From: a virus
IMG/VR virus record: IMGVR_UViG_3300010334_006851
Coordinates: 62,001 to 126,000 of that record
Strand: one strand, 5' to 3'
Length of the DNA stretch: 64,000 nucleotides
The position numbers were made by a program, and so were the translations under genes. Shown here piece after piece: positions 15,770-24,260 of this stretch; positions within the stretch are counted from its first letter, which is position 1; every line of letters starts with the position of its first letter. The notes under the pieces are model-generated. The model was not told the origin of the DNA and made no database searches. It saw only the letters and a program-made list of their open reading frames with translations.

Positions 15770-16765
15770 CTACATAGCACCCAATTCACGCATGAATTCA
15801 TCGTCCGCTAGGAGATCATTCTCATCACCACCAGAATCTTTTGACTCTGTGGTAGAAGAAACAATAACCTCTTCCTTTATCTTGGTAGATGCGGAAGCCG
15901 CTGGTTGCGGAGCCTGACCGACTGTTCGGAACTCTTCTAAATCATCATCATCTTTAGAGTCATCTTCTTTGATCATTCCAAGATGAACTCTTAGAGCCTG
16001 CTTAAGCTCTTCAGGTGCCTTTACAGCCCTAAGAGCCTGAAGGTCATTGGCGGATTCAAGCCATTTAGAAATTTCTTCTTTGGTTCCAAGTGGCGAGGAA
16101 TCCTCAAACTTTGAATCGTCATAGTTTGGATACTCCATACCACCGCCGCCCTTTACAATCTTCTTTACAACCTTGAAGTCTCTTCCGGTTACAGGATGAG
16201 TAATATCGCCAAGAGGCTTATCGCCTGCAACCTCATCTCCAACGATAGCCCTAGTGATTTTAGCGTGCTGGTTTTTGCCGCAGCTATAAATCTTAGGTCC
16301 TACGTTGTTTTCTACGGCACCATCTTTGTTCTTCTGCTGTCTAACGATTACATTGTAGTAATAACGCTCAACAGGCTTAATAGCTCTTGCTTGATTCTGC
16401 AATTCTTCTTGCTGCTTGCCTGAGAGACCTTCTGACTTCTGCCATAAGTCGGAGTAGTATTTGCAAATTATGCAATCACCCATCCACTTTGGACCACGGT
16501 CGGTCTGAACAAGCTCTCTTCGGCAATGGTAAGCCCTCTTCCTCTTTGTTGAAGGGTTGGTGAGGGTGTGTACTCTTGTTACACAAAAGAATTTCTGTCC
16601 CTTCTTGATGGGGAGAAATCTTAAAACAACGTTGCCCTGTTTTTCGGGCAATTTAACAAACTTTTCTAAGTAGTCATCACTTGAGTTTGAGTTAGATTCT
16701 GCACTAACTCTTTCATACTCCGTGAGCATTTGGGCCAAATCTAGTGCTTCGTATTCAGTGGACAT
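15770..16765 (-). CDS. 32: T4 gp32-like single-stranded DNA-binding protein
   Basis: 331 residues from ATG 16765 with AGGAG 8 nt upstream (a GTG 9 nt earlier overlaps the RBS and is unlikely). The core has a zinc site pattern of gp32 (H80, C81 ... C98-x2-C101), VVLRFLPIKKGQKF as an OB-fold strand, and a long acidic, Ser/Asp-rich C-tail ending DDEFMRELGAM, the protein-interaction tail of this family. It coats ssDNA and recruits UvsX and helicase. A promoter and a leader hairpin lie upstream. Confidence 0.9.
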   Translation of the reverse strand: MSTEYEALDLAQMLTEYERVSAESNSNSSDDYLEKFVKLPEKQGNVVLRFLPIKKGQKFFCVTRVHTLTNPSTKRKRAYHCRRELVQTDRGPKWMGDCIICKYYSDLWQKSEGLSGKQQEELQNQARAIKPVERYYYNVIVRQQKNKDGAVENNVGPKIYSCGKNQHAKITRAIVGDEVAGDKPLGDITHPVTGRDFKVVKKIVKGGGGMEYPNYDDSKFEDSSPLGTKEEISKWLESANDLQALRAVKAPEELKQALRVHLGMIKEDDSKDDDDLEEFRTVGQAPQPAASASTKIKEEVIVSSTTESKDSGGDENDLLADDEFMRELGAM

Positions 16766-16792
16766 TGTAGTCACTCCTATAGTTAAAGAAAC

Positions 16793-16811
16793 AGTTCAAT
16801 CACAGTGAACT
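16793..16811 (-). promoter_or_regulatory. Leader hairpin of the gp32-like mRNA
   Basis: AGTTCA / TGAACT with a 7-nt loop, 28-46 nt before the ATG. The 5' part (AGUUCACU) could alternatively pair with AGUGACU overlapping the RBS. T4 gene 32 is autoregulated through a leader pseudoknot, so this is a candidate analogue. Confidence 0.4.
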
Positions 16812-16818
16812 TGTAGTT

Positions 16819-16847
16819 ACTATAAGATATATCGGCCAGTAAAGCAA
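16819..16847 (-). promoter_or_regulatory. Sigma70-like promoter of the gp32-like gene
   Basis: On the minus strand TTGCTT, 17-nt spacer, TATAGT. The start site would give a 45-50 nt leader containing the hairpin. Confidence 0.45.
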
Positions 16848-16879
16848 GAACTTTAAAAAAAATTTTTTGGGGCTTGAAT

Positions 16880-17626
16880 TTAGGATCCACGACCCACAAA
16901 TTTGAATAGTTTGATATTCCTCTTATTCGCGGCTGAGAGGAATCTCTTCCAATTAGCAGAAAAAGAATGGAAGATTGTTGTATTTGAAAAATCGTTTAAG
17001 TCCGAGTTTGATTTAGGATGGCGACAATGCAAACCATCAAAGAAACGGCAGTTAAAGCCTTCGGCCAAAGAAGAAAAAGCAAACTCTTCTTTATTGTACA
17101 TGTTCTTATCTACAGTTAGCAGCCATTCGCAAACCTTAGGGTATTTCATTTGTTCAAAATCAGCTATTCTGCTCTCTATGTTCTGACAAAAATAGTTTAA
17201 GAAGTCTTTCTTGCCGTAAAAAACGCCAGAATTAAAAACCCTCTTTACTTCACAGTCAGGATAGCTTCTACGACGCACCCAATCATTTTCAACTGCCACC
17301 ATGTCAAAATCGCTATAGAATGAAAATATGTTCTCAACGTCCACGAAAATAAAGGTATCACAATCTAAGACAAGATACTCAAGGCAATCTACTTTTGAAA
17401 AAAACTTTTTGTTATTTTGGAAGTAAGAATAATCAGAATCTATCTTCACAGATTCAACATTATTCTTAGCCAAGAAATCAACAAAAAAAGTGTCTGGTTC
17501 GAACCTCACCAACAAAACAAAAACTTTAATGGTTTTGTTGTGTCTTCTTAACATAGATATACTGTTGAGTAACATCTTCTTGTATAGAAGCTTATTATCA
17601 AAAGCATATATTACGCACTTATTCAT
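16880..17626 (-). CDS. GT8-like glycosyltransferase
   Basis: 248 residues. MNKCVIYAFDNKLLYKKML is a nucleotide-sugar strand, LEYLVLDCDTFIF carries the D-x-D metal motif at about 88, and FNSGVFYGKKDF is the acceptor-side motif of GT8-type enzymes, with a late HSF segment near TTIFHSFSANWKRF. It transfers a sugar from a nucleotide sugar; acceptor unknown. It stands between coiled-coil protein 17631-18155 and the gp32-like gene, 4 nt after the former. Confidence 0.75.
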   Translation of the reverse strand: MNKCVIYAFDNKLLYKKMLLNSISMLRRHNKTIKVFVLLVRFEPDTFFVDFLAKNNVESVKIDSDYSYFQNNKKFFSKVDCLEYLVLDCDTFIFVDVENIFSFYSDFDMVAVENDWVRRRSYPDCEVKRVFNSGVFYGKKDFLNYFCQNIESRIADFEQMKYPKVCEWLLTVDKNMYNKEEFAFSSLAEGFNCRFFDGLHCRHPKSNSDLNDFSNTTIFHSFSANWKRFLSAANKRNIKLFKFVGRGS

Positions 17627-17630
17627 TCTA

Positions 17631-18155
17631 TCAGGTAGTACTATTATCGCTTAAATTTTGAATATCCTGAACTACCTCTGCGTCAACAATAGATCCATCA
17701 TTCTGCTCATCAAATTCCTTTTGTGCCTGTTCCATCTGCCCTGCTATGCCTTCAAGTTCAAGGGCCTTTTGATGAAGAGCATCCATCTTTTCTTTCATGG
17801 TCATGTGCCCTTCATTCTCAAGCTTCTGGTTTATCTCTTTTCTCGTCTCACTTTCCCTATCATATTCTTCCTCAAGAGCCTCAAGAATCTTCAAATTATG
17901 TTCTAGCTTTGAGTTTAGTTCCTCGGCACGCTTTTCCTTTTCGACGGATACAACCTCATTTAAGGCAGAGGCATCGTTTTTGACAAATGGCTTCTGCTTG
18001 CCGAAAGCATTTTCTTCTGCCTGTAGTTCATTGAGTTTTTCTTCCATAGCTTGTTTCCTTTGCTTTCTAAGTGTCTCTCTTCTTCTAAGAACTCTATCCT
18101 TTGCTATTTTCTCTCTATTCTTTTTCTTTCTTTCTTTTTGCTTTTTTGAAGTCAT
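17631..18155 (-). CDS. Coiled-coil protein, basic N-terminus
   Basis: 174 residues. The first 45 are strongly Lys/Arg-rich (MTSKKQKERKKKNREK), and the rest is acidic with heptads (EELNSKLEHNLKILEALEEEY), so probably a long coiled coil. It starts directly at the stop of 18156-18908 (AGGAG inside it), so the pair is coupled. A DNA- or core-associated structural protein is possible. No homology recognised. Confidence 0.7.
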   Translation of the reverse strand: MTSKKQKERKKKNREKIAKDRVLRRRETLRKQRKQAMEEKLNELQAEENAFGKQKPFVKNDASALNEVVSVEKEKRAEELNSKLEHNLKILEALEEEYDRESETRKEINQKLENEGHMTMKEKMDALHQKALELEGIAGQMEQAQKEFDEQNDGSIVDAEVVQDIQNLSDNSTT

Positions 18156-18908
18156 TTATCTTCTCCTAATATCTGGCATTGAAGGGTCGATTGAGGCATT
18201 GCCCCATAAAAGATTTGGCTCGTCTCTCTGCTCCGACTCAGAGAAGCCAAGCTCTTTGTCGCCAAATAAGTTAACAGAACCAGGAATAAAATACAAATCT
18301 GGCACGGTTTGCTCATTTCCTTTGTCGTCCTTTAAAACATACAACTCCCCAATACCAGTCGGGGAAAGCTTTTTTTCAAGAACTTCATACTTTTTGTCCA
18401 CAGTAAAACTTAGATTTTTTCTTTTTAATTCAGGTATCTGCTGTGGTTCGGGAGCGAAGACAACTAAGTCTACAGGTCTCCTAGGTCTAGAAGCACTTAA
18501 AGACTCGTGGGGATGTAATTGTTGTAGGTTTTCATTCCGTGCAGAACATTTAGGATGTGAAACAGCTGTTGGTTGTGGAGGAGGTAATCCTTCCTCCTCT
18601 TCCTCCATTTCGAGTTCAATACAAGTCACAGAAGCATCAGTCGAATCAAATAAAAACTTTTTGTTTTTAATGACTATTCCACCTTTTGTTTCTTTGAAAG
18701 AGACTTTTTTCCTAGAAAGTTCGTAGACTTCGACATCAGAAATAAATATATCCCTTCTCGCAAGCTGTGCCGTTATTGATGCGGCAAGCTTTTCTAAAGG
18801 AACGTCTTCAAAAGGATCACCAACCTTCTTTTTAAAGGTTTTTGACTCTCCCTTATTGTAATCGCCATCTAATTTTTCATTAAAGTGGTAGCAAACTTCA
18901 AATCCCAT
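18156..18908 (-). CDS. Unknown 250-residue protein, beta-rich N-terminal domain
   Basis: Residues 1-100 (MGFEVCYHFNEKLDGDY ... VSFKETKGGIVIKNKKF) look like a compact alpha/beta domain; residues 100-170 are a low-complexity linker with poly-Glu (EMEEEEEGLPPPQPT); the rest ends in MPDIRRR. The domain seems conserved in form but I do not recognise it. Translationally coupled with the coiled-coil gene. It is divergent from the 18946 gene, with a 37-bp space holding both start regions. Confidence 0.7.
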   Translation of the reverse strand: MGFEVCYHFNEKLDGDYNKGESKTFKKKVGDPFEDVPLEKLAASITAQLARRDIFISDVEVYELSRKKVSFKETKGGIVIKNKKFLFDSTDASVTCIELEMEEEEEGLPPPQPTAVSHPKCSARNENLQQLHPHESLSASRPRRPVDLVVFAPEPQQIPELKRKNLSFTVDKKYEVLEKKLSPTGIGELYVLKDDKGNEQTVPDLYFIPGSVNLFGDKELGFSESEQRDEPNLLWGNASIDPSMPDIRRR

Positions 18909-18945
18909 ATTTTACCATATAAAAAAGGCTTTACTCTATTATAGT

Positions 18946-19584
18946 ATGGAAGAAACATCCCTTGAAACGCTAAAAGAAGAAATTGACCCCCAGCTAAAAA
19001 AACAGGCTATTAGCGGGAGATATTTACTTGATAGATTCTGTATGATTGACGAAACATCGAGAAAGTCGCCTGCTTACGTGGACCCAACTTACGCACCATT
19101 CTATTATCATTTAGGCAAGATTATAAAACCACAAAATATGATAGAAATAGGTTTTAACTTAGGGCTACTGTCGTCCAGCTTTATGCTTTCCTGCCGTACG
19201 GTTGAACTATTTTTTGGGTTTAAAGAAGGAAAAAAAGAGGATTTTCATTCAGAAAGAATTGGGAAATTAAATCTTAAGAAGGTGTTTAAGAAAAAGAGAA
19301 TATTTTATAACGGAAATATGTTTGATAAAGAATTTGAAAACATCATGAAGAGCAACGCATGGGACATGGTGATGATAAATGAAGAAAAGGACTATGACAA
19401 ACAACTTCAGTACATGGAGACTGCTTGGGAAAAACTAAATAAGAATGGGATTCTTGTGATAGAATATATAGATTCACATAGACCTTCAAGGGAAGCTTTT
19501 AAAAGCTTCTCAGACAACAAAGAAGTTGAAAGATTAGAATTTAAAACAAGATATGGAACAGGTATTGTTTTAAAAGCAAACTAA
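18946..19584 (+). CDS. Class I SAM-methyltransferase-like protein
   Basis: 212 residues. MIEIGFNLGLLSSSFM is motif I of a Rossmann methyltransferase (E-x-G-x-x-x-G), AWDMVMINEEKDYDKQL and NGILVIEYIDS are later strands. The glycine motif is weak (G-F-N-L-G), so either a variant or an inactive relative. Ends 4 bp inside the convergent dCMP deaminase gene. Substrate unknown. Confidence 0.6.
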   Translation: MEETSLETLKEEIDPQLKKQAISGRYLLDRFCMIDETSRKSPAYVDPTYAPFYYHLGKIIKPQNMIEIGFNLGLLSSSFMLSCRTVELFFGFKEGKKEDFHSERIGKLNLKKVFKKKRIFYNGNMFDKEFENIMKSNAWDMVMINEEKDYDKQLQYMETAWEKLNKNGILVIEYIDSHRPSREAFKSFSDNKEVERLEFKTRYGTGIVLKAN

Positions 19585-20024
19585 CCGTAAAGCGTTAAGC
19601 CAACAGAAGCTTCTTTAAAAAGGCTAGTAGACAAGTTAAAATCTTCAACCCATCTAGGGTTTTGGCTGTTTAAAGAAACAACTCTAGTAATTCCAGATTG
19701 TATGATAAGGGAGGCACAAGAAGAACAAGGCATAAAAGGCCAAGTGTAAATAGTGCAACCTTCAACTTTAGAGTTGGAAAACATCAGAGCATTACGCTCG
19801 GCATGAACCACCAACTTATACTTTAGCTCACGATTAAAAAGTCTCTCTTCTGTGTCTTCTATCCCAGCAGGAAAACCGTTATACCCTAAGGACACGATTC
19901 TTCTTCTTGGATCAACTATAACAGAACCAACCTTTGTAGAAGGATCCTTAGAAGCAGAAGAAACGTATTCCGCAAGACCAAGAAACCAGTTATCCCACCA
20001 AGAATCAGGTCTAGACTCACTCAC
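19581..20024 (-). CDS. dCMP deaminase (zinc cytidine deaminase fold)
   Basis: The zinc motif is HAERNAL with PCSSCA, the H-A-E ... P-C-x-x-C of dCMP deaminases, and SKDPSTKVGSVIVD with YNGFPAG are typical flanks. It makes dUMP for ThyX. I place the start at GTG 20024 with GGAGG 7 nt upstream (147 aa), rather than the upstream ATG at 20042 that overlaps the GNAT gene; this GTG follows the GNAT stop directly. Confidence 0.92.
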   Translation of the reverse strand: MSESRPDSWWDNWFLGLAEYVSSASKDPSTKVGSVIVDPRRRIVSLGYNGFPAGIEDTEERLFNRELKYKLVVHAERNALMFSNSKVEGCTIYTWPFMPCSSCASLIIQSGITRVVSLNSQNPRWVEDFNLSTSLFKEASVGLTLYG

Positions 20025-20632
20025 TTTACCGCCTCCATGCATTTCTGGGTAATGTTATTTTTAGAAGGAAAACTTTCATAAACCATAATATAACCATCGT
20101 GATCTTGACCAAAAGCGTTCCTGAACACACTTGTGCCTTTGAATTCTAACTTCTTAAAAAAAAGATGGCAACCCAAGTCTTTTTCGCTGCATACCGTGTA
20201 TAAGACAAAAGGTCGCGGACAAAGATCTTTTAAAGAAAGTTCTATAACACCCGAAAACCTACTTACGACCGAGTTGATTATATATGAGCCAACGCCTTGT
20301 CGCCTATAAGGCTCATCAACGCAAAAAGCAACTATCTCCCCAGACATTGGAAGACTTTTTTTATAATCCAACATATAGTCGGAATGAATCCTCTTATTAA
20401 ACTCTAAAAGACTTACCTTATAAACAATATATCCAACTACTTTTTTGTTTAGTTCACAAACATAAGATATAAAAGAATTAAAACCTTCAAACCCAAAACT
20501 TGGATCTTTTCTAGAAGATACGACTGAGGACATGAAATCTTTGTCAAACTTGGAGGAGTTAAAAGAAGACTTCTGTATCCGCAGCACAGATCGGATATCT
20601 TTTTTTGCCATCCAACGCATGTTGAGATTCAT
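20021..20632 (-). CDS. GNAT-family N-acetyltransferase
   Basis: 203 residues with GNAT motif A FCVDEPYRRQGVGSYII (R-R-Q-G-V-G binds acetyl-CoA pyrophosphate), preceded by KKVVGYIVYKVS. It should acetylate an amino group on protein or small molecule. Coupled with dCMP deaminase downstream and 14 nt after the DNA glycosylase. Substrate unknown. Confidence 0.82.
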   Translation of the reverse strand: MNLNMRWMAKKDIRSVLRIQKSSFNSSKFDKDFMSSVVSSRKDPSFGFEGFNSFISYVCELNKKVVGYIVYKVSLLEFNKRIHSDYMLDYKKSLPMSGEIVAFCVDEPYRRQGVGSYIINSVVSRFSGVIELSLKDLCPRPFVLYTVCSEKDLGCHLFFKKLEFKGTSVFRNAFGQDHDGYIMVYESFPSKNNITQKCMEAVK

Positions 20633-20646
20633 ATGTCACCTATTTT

Positions 20647-21285
20647 TTATAGCACCGATGTCGTATTAACACCTATCGATGCGAGCAAGTCCGCCATGTC
20701 CTCTTTGCTATTCATAGCCTTAGAGTTCTTTGAATAGTAGTTCCAAACAATTAAATCAAATTGAGCCACAGTTTTTCCCGAAGCTCTAACTAAATCGAGA
20801 AACTCTTTTTCAAGATAAACGTATTTCTTTTTTGAAGGAGTGGATTTGGGAGCATCATAGCCAACCATCCTTAAAAACTTCAAGAGGTGTGTATCCAAAC
20901 CAGCATATCTTTGGTTCTTTCTGCTATGTATAAGGAAACATCTAGCAGTTTTAGGGCCTATCCCGGGAATTGATTCTAAATCTTCTAAAGAGCAAGCTCT
21001 AAGATTTATTCCACTACTTACAAGATGCCTCCAAGACTTGGCCTTATTATTAAAACAACCTATTCCGCACTTCCTCATTGCCAACGCAAGAGATGTTTTA
21101 GAATCTACTCTACGAACAGTTTCAAATGGAGACTCACCACCCTCAACCCAAGAAGACAAAAATAGATCAAGACACTTTGCTGCTGTTGCACCGTTTTTAC
21201 CAGCAGCAAGTATCCACCAAAGAATAACCTCTTCAAGGCCATTCTTATCCAAAGTATAATTTGTGATGTTGCTAGGATCTATCAT
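20647..21285 (-). CDS. HhH-GPD DNA glycosylase / endonuclease III-like
   Basis: 212 residues. LESIPGIGPKTARC at 103-116 is the helix-hairpin-helix with K112 in the place of the catalytic lysine of Nth, and LDTHLL holds D131 as the catalytic aspartate. There is no 4Fe-4S cluster loop at the C-terminus. It would cut damaged or modified bases in base excision repair. It ends 14 nt before the GNAT gene and overlaps 21282-21764 by 4 nt (ATG overlap). Confidence 0.85.
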   Translation of the reverse strand: MIDPSNITNYTLDKNGLEEVILWWILAAGKNGATAAKCLDLFLSSWVEGGESPFETVRRVDSKTSLALAMRKCGIGCFNNKAKSWRHLVSSGINLRACSLEDLESIPGIGPKTARCFLIHSRKNQRYAGLDTHLLKFLRMVGYDAPKSTPSKKKYVYLEKEFLDLVRASGKTVAQFDLIVWNYYSKNSKAMNSKEDMADLLASIGVNTTSVL

Positions 21286-21764
21286 TCTATTGTGCCTAAA
21301 ACATTCTCTATGGATTGGTCTACATAAACATCTCTGCTGAGAACATCCATCTCTTTTCTTAAAGTATGACCTCTATTCTGGACGTTATCGTGGTTCTTGT
21401 CCCAAGCTCTAAGATGAGCCTTTAAGTGCCCGACAGCTTCTTTTCTTTCAACAATCTTTTTCTTTGCAGCAACAAAGTCGTCATGAGAACTTGCATAAGC
21501 TTTTGAACAAGAATCAGTCTTGCCTAGATCCTTAGCTTCTAAAAACTTTTTGCTAAACACCGTCTCAGCGTCTATTTCGGACAAAAGAAGTTCTTTTTGA
21601 GCAAACTCCAATTGCTTACCCAAGTAATCAATCCAACCATACTCCCTGTTCATGTATTCACCAAGATTAGCCTCGGTATACTTCATGTTGTCAGGGTCTA
21701 AAATAACCTCTGTGCCTGCTACTTCTATTTTGACTTTTAATACCGGTGCGTCTTTGGCATTCAT
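21282..21764 (-). CDS. Unknown helical protein, possible UvsY-like mediator
   Basis: 160 residues: a beta start (LKVKIEVAGTEVILD), then helices (YMNREYGWIDYLGKQLEFAQKE) and a C-terminal amphipathic segment HLKAHLRAWDKNHDNVQNRGHTLRKEM. The two-helix basic shape, position next to repair genes and the absence of any other mediator make a UvsY-type recombination mediator plausible, but this is inference without clear motif. A promoter with GGAGG before the ATG starts this operon. Confidence 0.6.
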   Translation of the reverse strand: MNAKDAPVLKVKIEVAGTEVILDPDNMKYTEANLGEYMNREYGWIDYLGKQLEFAQKELLLSEIDAETVFSKKFLEAKDLGKTDSCSKAYASSHDDFVAAKKKIVERKEAVGHLKAHLRAWDKNHDNVQNRGHTLRKEMDVLSRDVYVDQSIENVLGTIE

Positions 21765-21787
21765 ATTACTTCCTCCAAATTTAACGT

Positions 21788-21815
21788 ATTATACTTAAAA
21801 AAAGTCTTTGATCAA
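21788..21815 (-). promoter_or_regulatory. Sigma70-like promoter
   Basis: Minus strand TTGATC, 16-nt spacer, TATAAT, about 30 nt before the ATG at 21764. It would drive the operon from 21764 to 19581. Confidence 0.5.
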
Positions 21816-21828
21816 GCCTAAATAAAAT

Positions 21829-22017
21829 ATGAAGACTTTTTCCCAATGGCTGACAGAGAGAATAACAGGAATATATCCTTTAGGATATGGTGGTTTAGGA
21901 CTATATCCTAAACAAGCACTACAGCCAGGCAACCCTTATGTAGACGCATCACTAAAAATAGCAAAGAAAAAGAATAAAAAGAAAGGCAAGAAGAAGAAAA
22001 AGAAGAAAAGAAGTTAG
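21829..22017 (+). CDS. 62-residue basic protein with a capsid-targeting-like leader
   Basis: MKTFSQWLTERITG aligns residue for residue with the T4 internal-protein leader MKTYQEFIAE and ends in a Leu-x-Glu site (WLTE). A Gly/Tyr/Leu-rich middle (GIYPLGYGGLGLYPKQ) is followed by a C-terminal run of Lys (about 20 in the last 25 residues). After cleavage this would be a small DNA-neutralising peptide like the T4 internal proteins. TAAATA precedes the ATG by only 4 nt, too close for a late promoter of this gene. Confidence 0.75.
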   Translation: MKTFSQWLTERITGIYPLGYGGLGLYPKQALQPGNPYVDASLKIAKKKNKKKGKKKKKKKRS

Positions 22018-22049
22018 AACAATAAAATCAACAACAACAAGGAGGTTAA

Positions 22050-22604
22050 TTGAGTATTCACAAAAATGGATTTTGGTTGGATATGAGTTCAGATGGCCAT
22101 TACTTCGACAAAAGCCTTAATATAGAAATAGTCAGACTCTTAAAAGAAGAAAAAATAAATTCTGTGGTGGACCTAGGCTGTGGTACAGGAGACTACGCTA
22201 AAGAGTTTAAAAAAGAAGAATTTTCGTGCGATTGCTACGATGGAAACCCTAACACAGAAAAGCTTACGAACGGGCTCTGCTCAGAAATTAATCTTGCAGA
22301 AGACGTTGATTTAAACAAAAAATATGACTGTGTCGTGTCCTTGGAAGTCGGAGAGCACATACCAAAAGAATTTGAATCAACCTTTATAAACAATCTAATA
22401 AAGCATTCAAATAGATTAATAGTTCTCTCGTGGGCGGTTGTTGGTCAAGGAGGAAGAGGGCATGTAAATGAAAGAAACAACGATTACATAGAAAAAGTAT
22501 TTGTAGAAAAAGGATGGAAGAGAAGCAAAGAAAAAGAAAATTGTCTAAGAATGAAAAGCAGTTTAATATATTTTAGAAACACCATTATGGTGTATGAACT
22601 TTAA
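22050..22604 (+). CDS. Class I SAM-dependent methyltransferase, TTG start
   Basis: 184 residues. VVDLGCGTGDYAKEF is motif I, YDGNP the post-strand acidic residue, and YDCVVSLEVGEHIP a motif typical of small-molecule or peptide methyltransferases. Start is TTG at 22050 with AGGAGG 5 nt upstream, giving MSIHKNGFW. Ends at a terminator shared with dnaB. Substrate unknown. Confidence 0.82.
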   Translation: MSIHKNGFWLDMSSDGHYFDKSLNIEIVRLLKEEKINSVVDLGCGTGDYAKEFKKEEFSCDCYDGNPNTEKLTNGLCSEINLAEDVDLNKKYDCVVSLEVGEHIPKEFESTFINNLIKHSNRLIVLSWAVVGQGGRGHVNERNNDYIEKVFVEKGWKRSKEKENCLRMKSSLIYFRNTIMVYEL

Positions 22605-22610
22605 AAATTA

Positions 22611-22649
22611 GGCACTTTGTGATCAAATTAGCTTCGGTCACAAAGTGCC
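22611..22649. terminator. Hairpin terminator between methyltransferase and dnaB
   Basis: A perfect 12-bp stem GGCACTTTGTGA / TCACAAAGTGCC around a 15-nt loop, starting 2 nt past the dnaB stop; minus-strand RNA ends UAAUUUUU, so termination is strongest for dnaB. Confidence 0.8.
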
Positions 22650-22650
22650 A

Positions 22651-24243
22651 CTAGGCTTCAAATTCGCCAACATCGGAAGCTCTTATGTTCCCACTTGAAT
22701 CTGAGTCCTCTACTGGCTGAATGTAATCCTCTATATTTGCCGCTGGTGCCGTTGTTTCTTTGGGTTTAAATCCTTTTTTCTTATTAGAAGATCCATCTAT
22801 CATCACATCACTAGACTTCTTTTGCTGTATGCAATTCATTCTAGATCTATAAGTATCATCAGATATTTGGAACATATCCAAAGTACCCAAAGAATAGTCA
22901 AATCCTATTTTGAAAGGAAATCTAGACCTACCGTTTCTGTGCTTTATAACGAAGCCTCTTCCAACCTCACCATCTTTTTCTATAGTTTGTTGATTGATCG
23001 ACCAAAACGCATCTAAAGGTTTGAATTGGTCGAATGAGGTGCCGATATTCGATTCATCAATATAATGACCTATTTCAAGTTTAGAAGCACTTTGGTTAGG
23101 CTGTACGCATGTAAAGGTACAGTGCTGCTTTTCAACCCCGAAGCCTCTTAGATCTCTAAGAATTCTATAGGCAGATTCATACTTTTTGACCGTTGGATCA
23201 TCTTTCATCTCTCCAACGTAGTCAACAATAAGCAAGTTTGGTCGCCAGCCTCTAAGTTCTAGCTGGGCCATAAAAGCACGAATACCATTAACATCCATCG
23301 TGCCGCCGGGAAACTGTTTGATGTGCAGTAAGTTTGTTTCTTCTTTTCCAGACTTAAAAGCTTCTATAGTTTGTTCAATTTTCTCTCTAGATTCTCTTAA
23401 AGAATTAATATCAACCTTTGCAAACTGTGAAGTAAATCTTTGAGCTATTCCAAGCTCGTCCATTTCCATCGTAAGATAAAGAACTTTATGACCCAGCAAA
23501 ACGTTTTGGACTGCTGCTTTTACAAGAGCCAAGGATTTTCCAGTACCGGGAAGACCGATCCATGAGGCAATCTGTCCTGCAAACAAACCGCCGCCTGTGA
23601 GTGCTGAGTCTATGCTTTCAAAACCACTTGTAAATCTATCTTTGCCTACAAAGACGTTCTCCATTCTCTTAAACATTTCATCTATCTGACTAAAATATTC
23701 AAGACCAGGTTCATACGACCTGTCTATCATCATGGACTCTCTCATCTTTTCATAGATAAAGTTCCATGTCTTTTCGTCCTCTGGGGACTCTTGCATCTTC
23801 TCTAAAGAGGCATGGAAAGCAATCTTAACAGACTGTACTTTTGCAAAGTATGTAATCTTATCAATTAAGTATTCACGAGCCTCTAACCCTGGAACATAGT
23901 AATCGTAGACACAGTTCAACTCTGTGATGAAGTGAAGTTGAACGCTCTTTTCTGATTCTTTTAGATGGGTTTTAATCTCATGTTCTATAATCCACTTCTC
24001 AGGAACATGTTTCTCTTTTTGAAAGAAATTAAGAAGAATCTTACAAATTAAAACATGAGCATCATTAGAAAAATACTCCGGCTTAACCTTATCAACAGCC
24101 TGAACCAACATGTATTGGTCAGTGAGCAGAAGACCCAACAGTTTCCTTTGAAATGTATCATCCCAAGAAAACTTTGGAGCAACAGCCTCATCGCTAGAAA
24201 AAGACTCTAGCTGAGCCTGTTCCTCAGGGGTTAAGTCTCGCAA
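22651..24243 (-). CDS. dnaB: DnaB-family replicative helicase
   Basis: 530 residues: N-terminal DnaB helical domain (DTFQRKLLGLLLTDQYM, DKVKPEYFSNDAHVLICK), Walker A GLPGTGKS at 230-237, YLTMEMDELGIAQRF, Walker B LLIVDYVGEM and later SASKLEIGHYIDESNIGTS. It unwinds the fork, corresponding to T4 gp41. Third gene of the operon PolA - 24261 protein - DnaB. The Ser/Asp/Lys-rich C-tail is a loader/primase contact region in related proteins. Confidence 0.92.
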   Translation of the reverse strand: MRDLTPEEQAQLESFSSDEAVAPKFSWDDTFQRKLLGLLLTDQYMLVQAVDKVKPEYFSNDAHVLICKILLNFFQKEKHVPEKWIIEHEIKTHLKESEKSVQLHFITELNCVYDYYVPGLEAREYLIDKITYFAKVQSVKIAFHASLEKMQESPEDEKTWNFIYEKMRESMMIDRSYEPGLEYFSQIDEMFKRMENVFVGKDRFTSGFESIDSALTGGGLFAGQIASWIGLPGTGKSLALVKAAVQNVLLGHKVLYLTMEMDELGIAQRFTSQFAKVDINSLRESREKIEQTIEAFKSGKEETNLLHIKQFPGGTMDVNGIRAFMAQLELRGWRPNLLIVDYVGEMKDDPTVKKYESAYRILRDLRGFGVEKQHCTFTCVQPNQSASKLEIGHYIDESNIGTSFDQFKPLDAFWSINQQTIEKDGEVGRGFVIKHRNGRSRFPFKIGFDYSLGTLDMFQISDDTYRSRMNCIQQKKSSDVMIDGSSNKKKGFKPKETTAPAANIEDYIQPVEDSDSSGNIRASDVGEFEA

Positions 24244-24260
24244 GTTAAAACCTCTAAATT

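Noticed and set aside
21818-21825. CCTAAATA as a late promoter of the Lys-tail protein
   Set aside because: It is 4 nt from the ATG, leaving no room for a transcription start before the gene.
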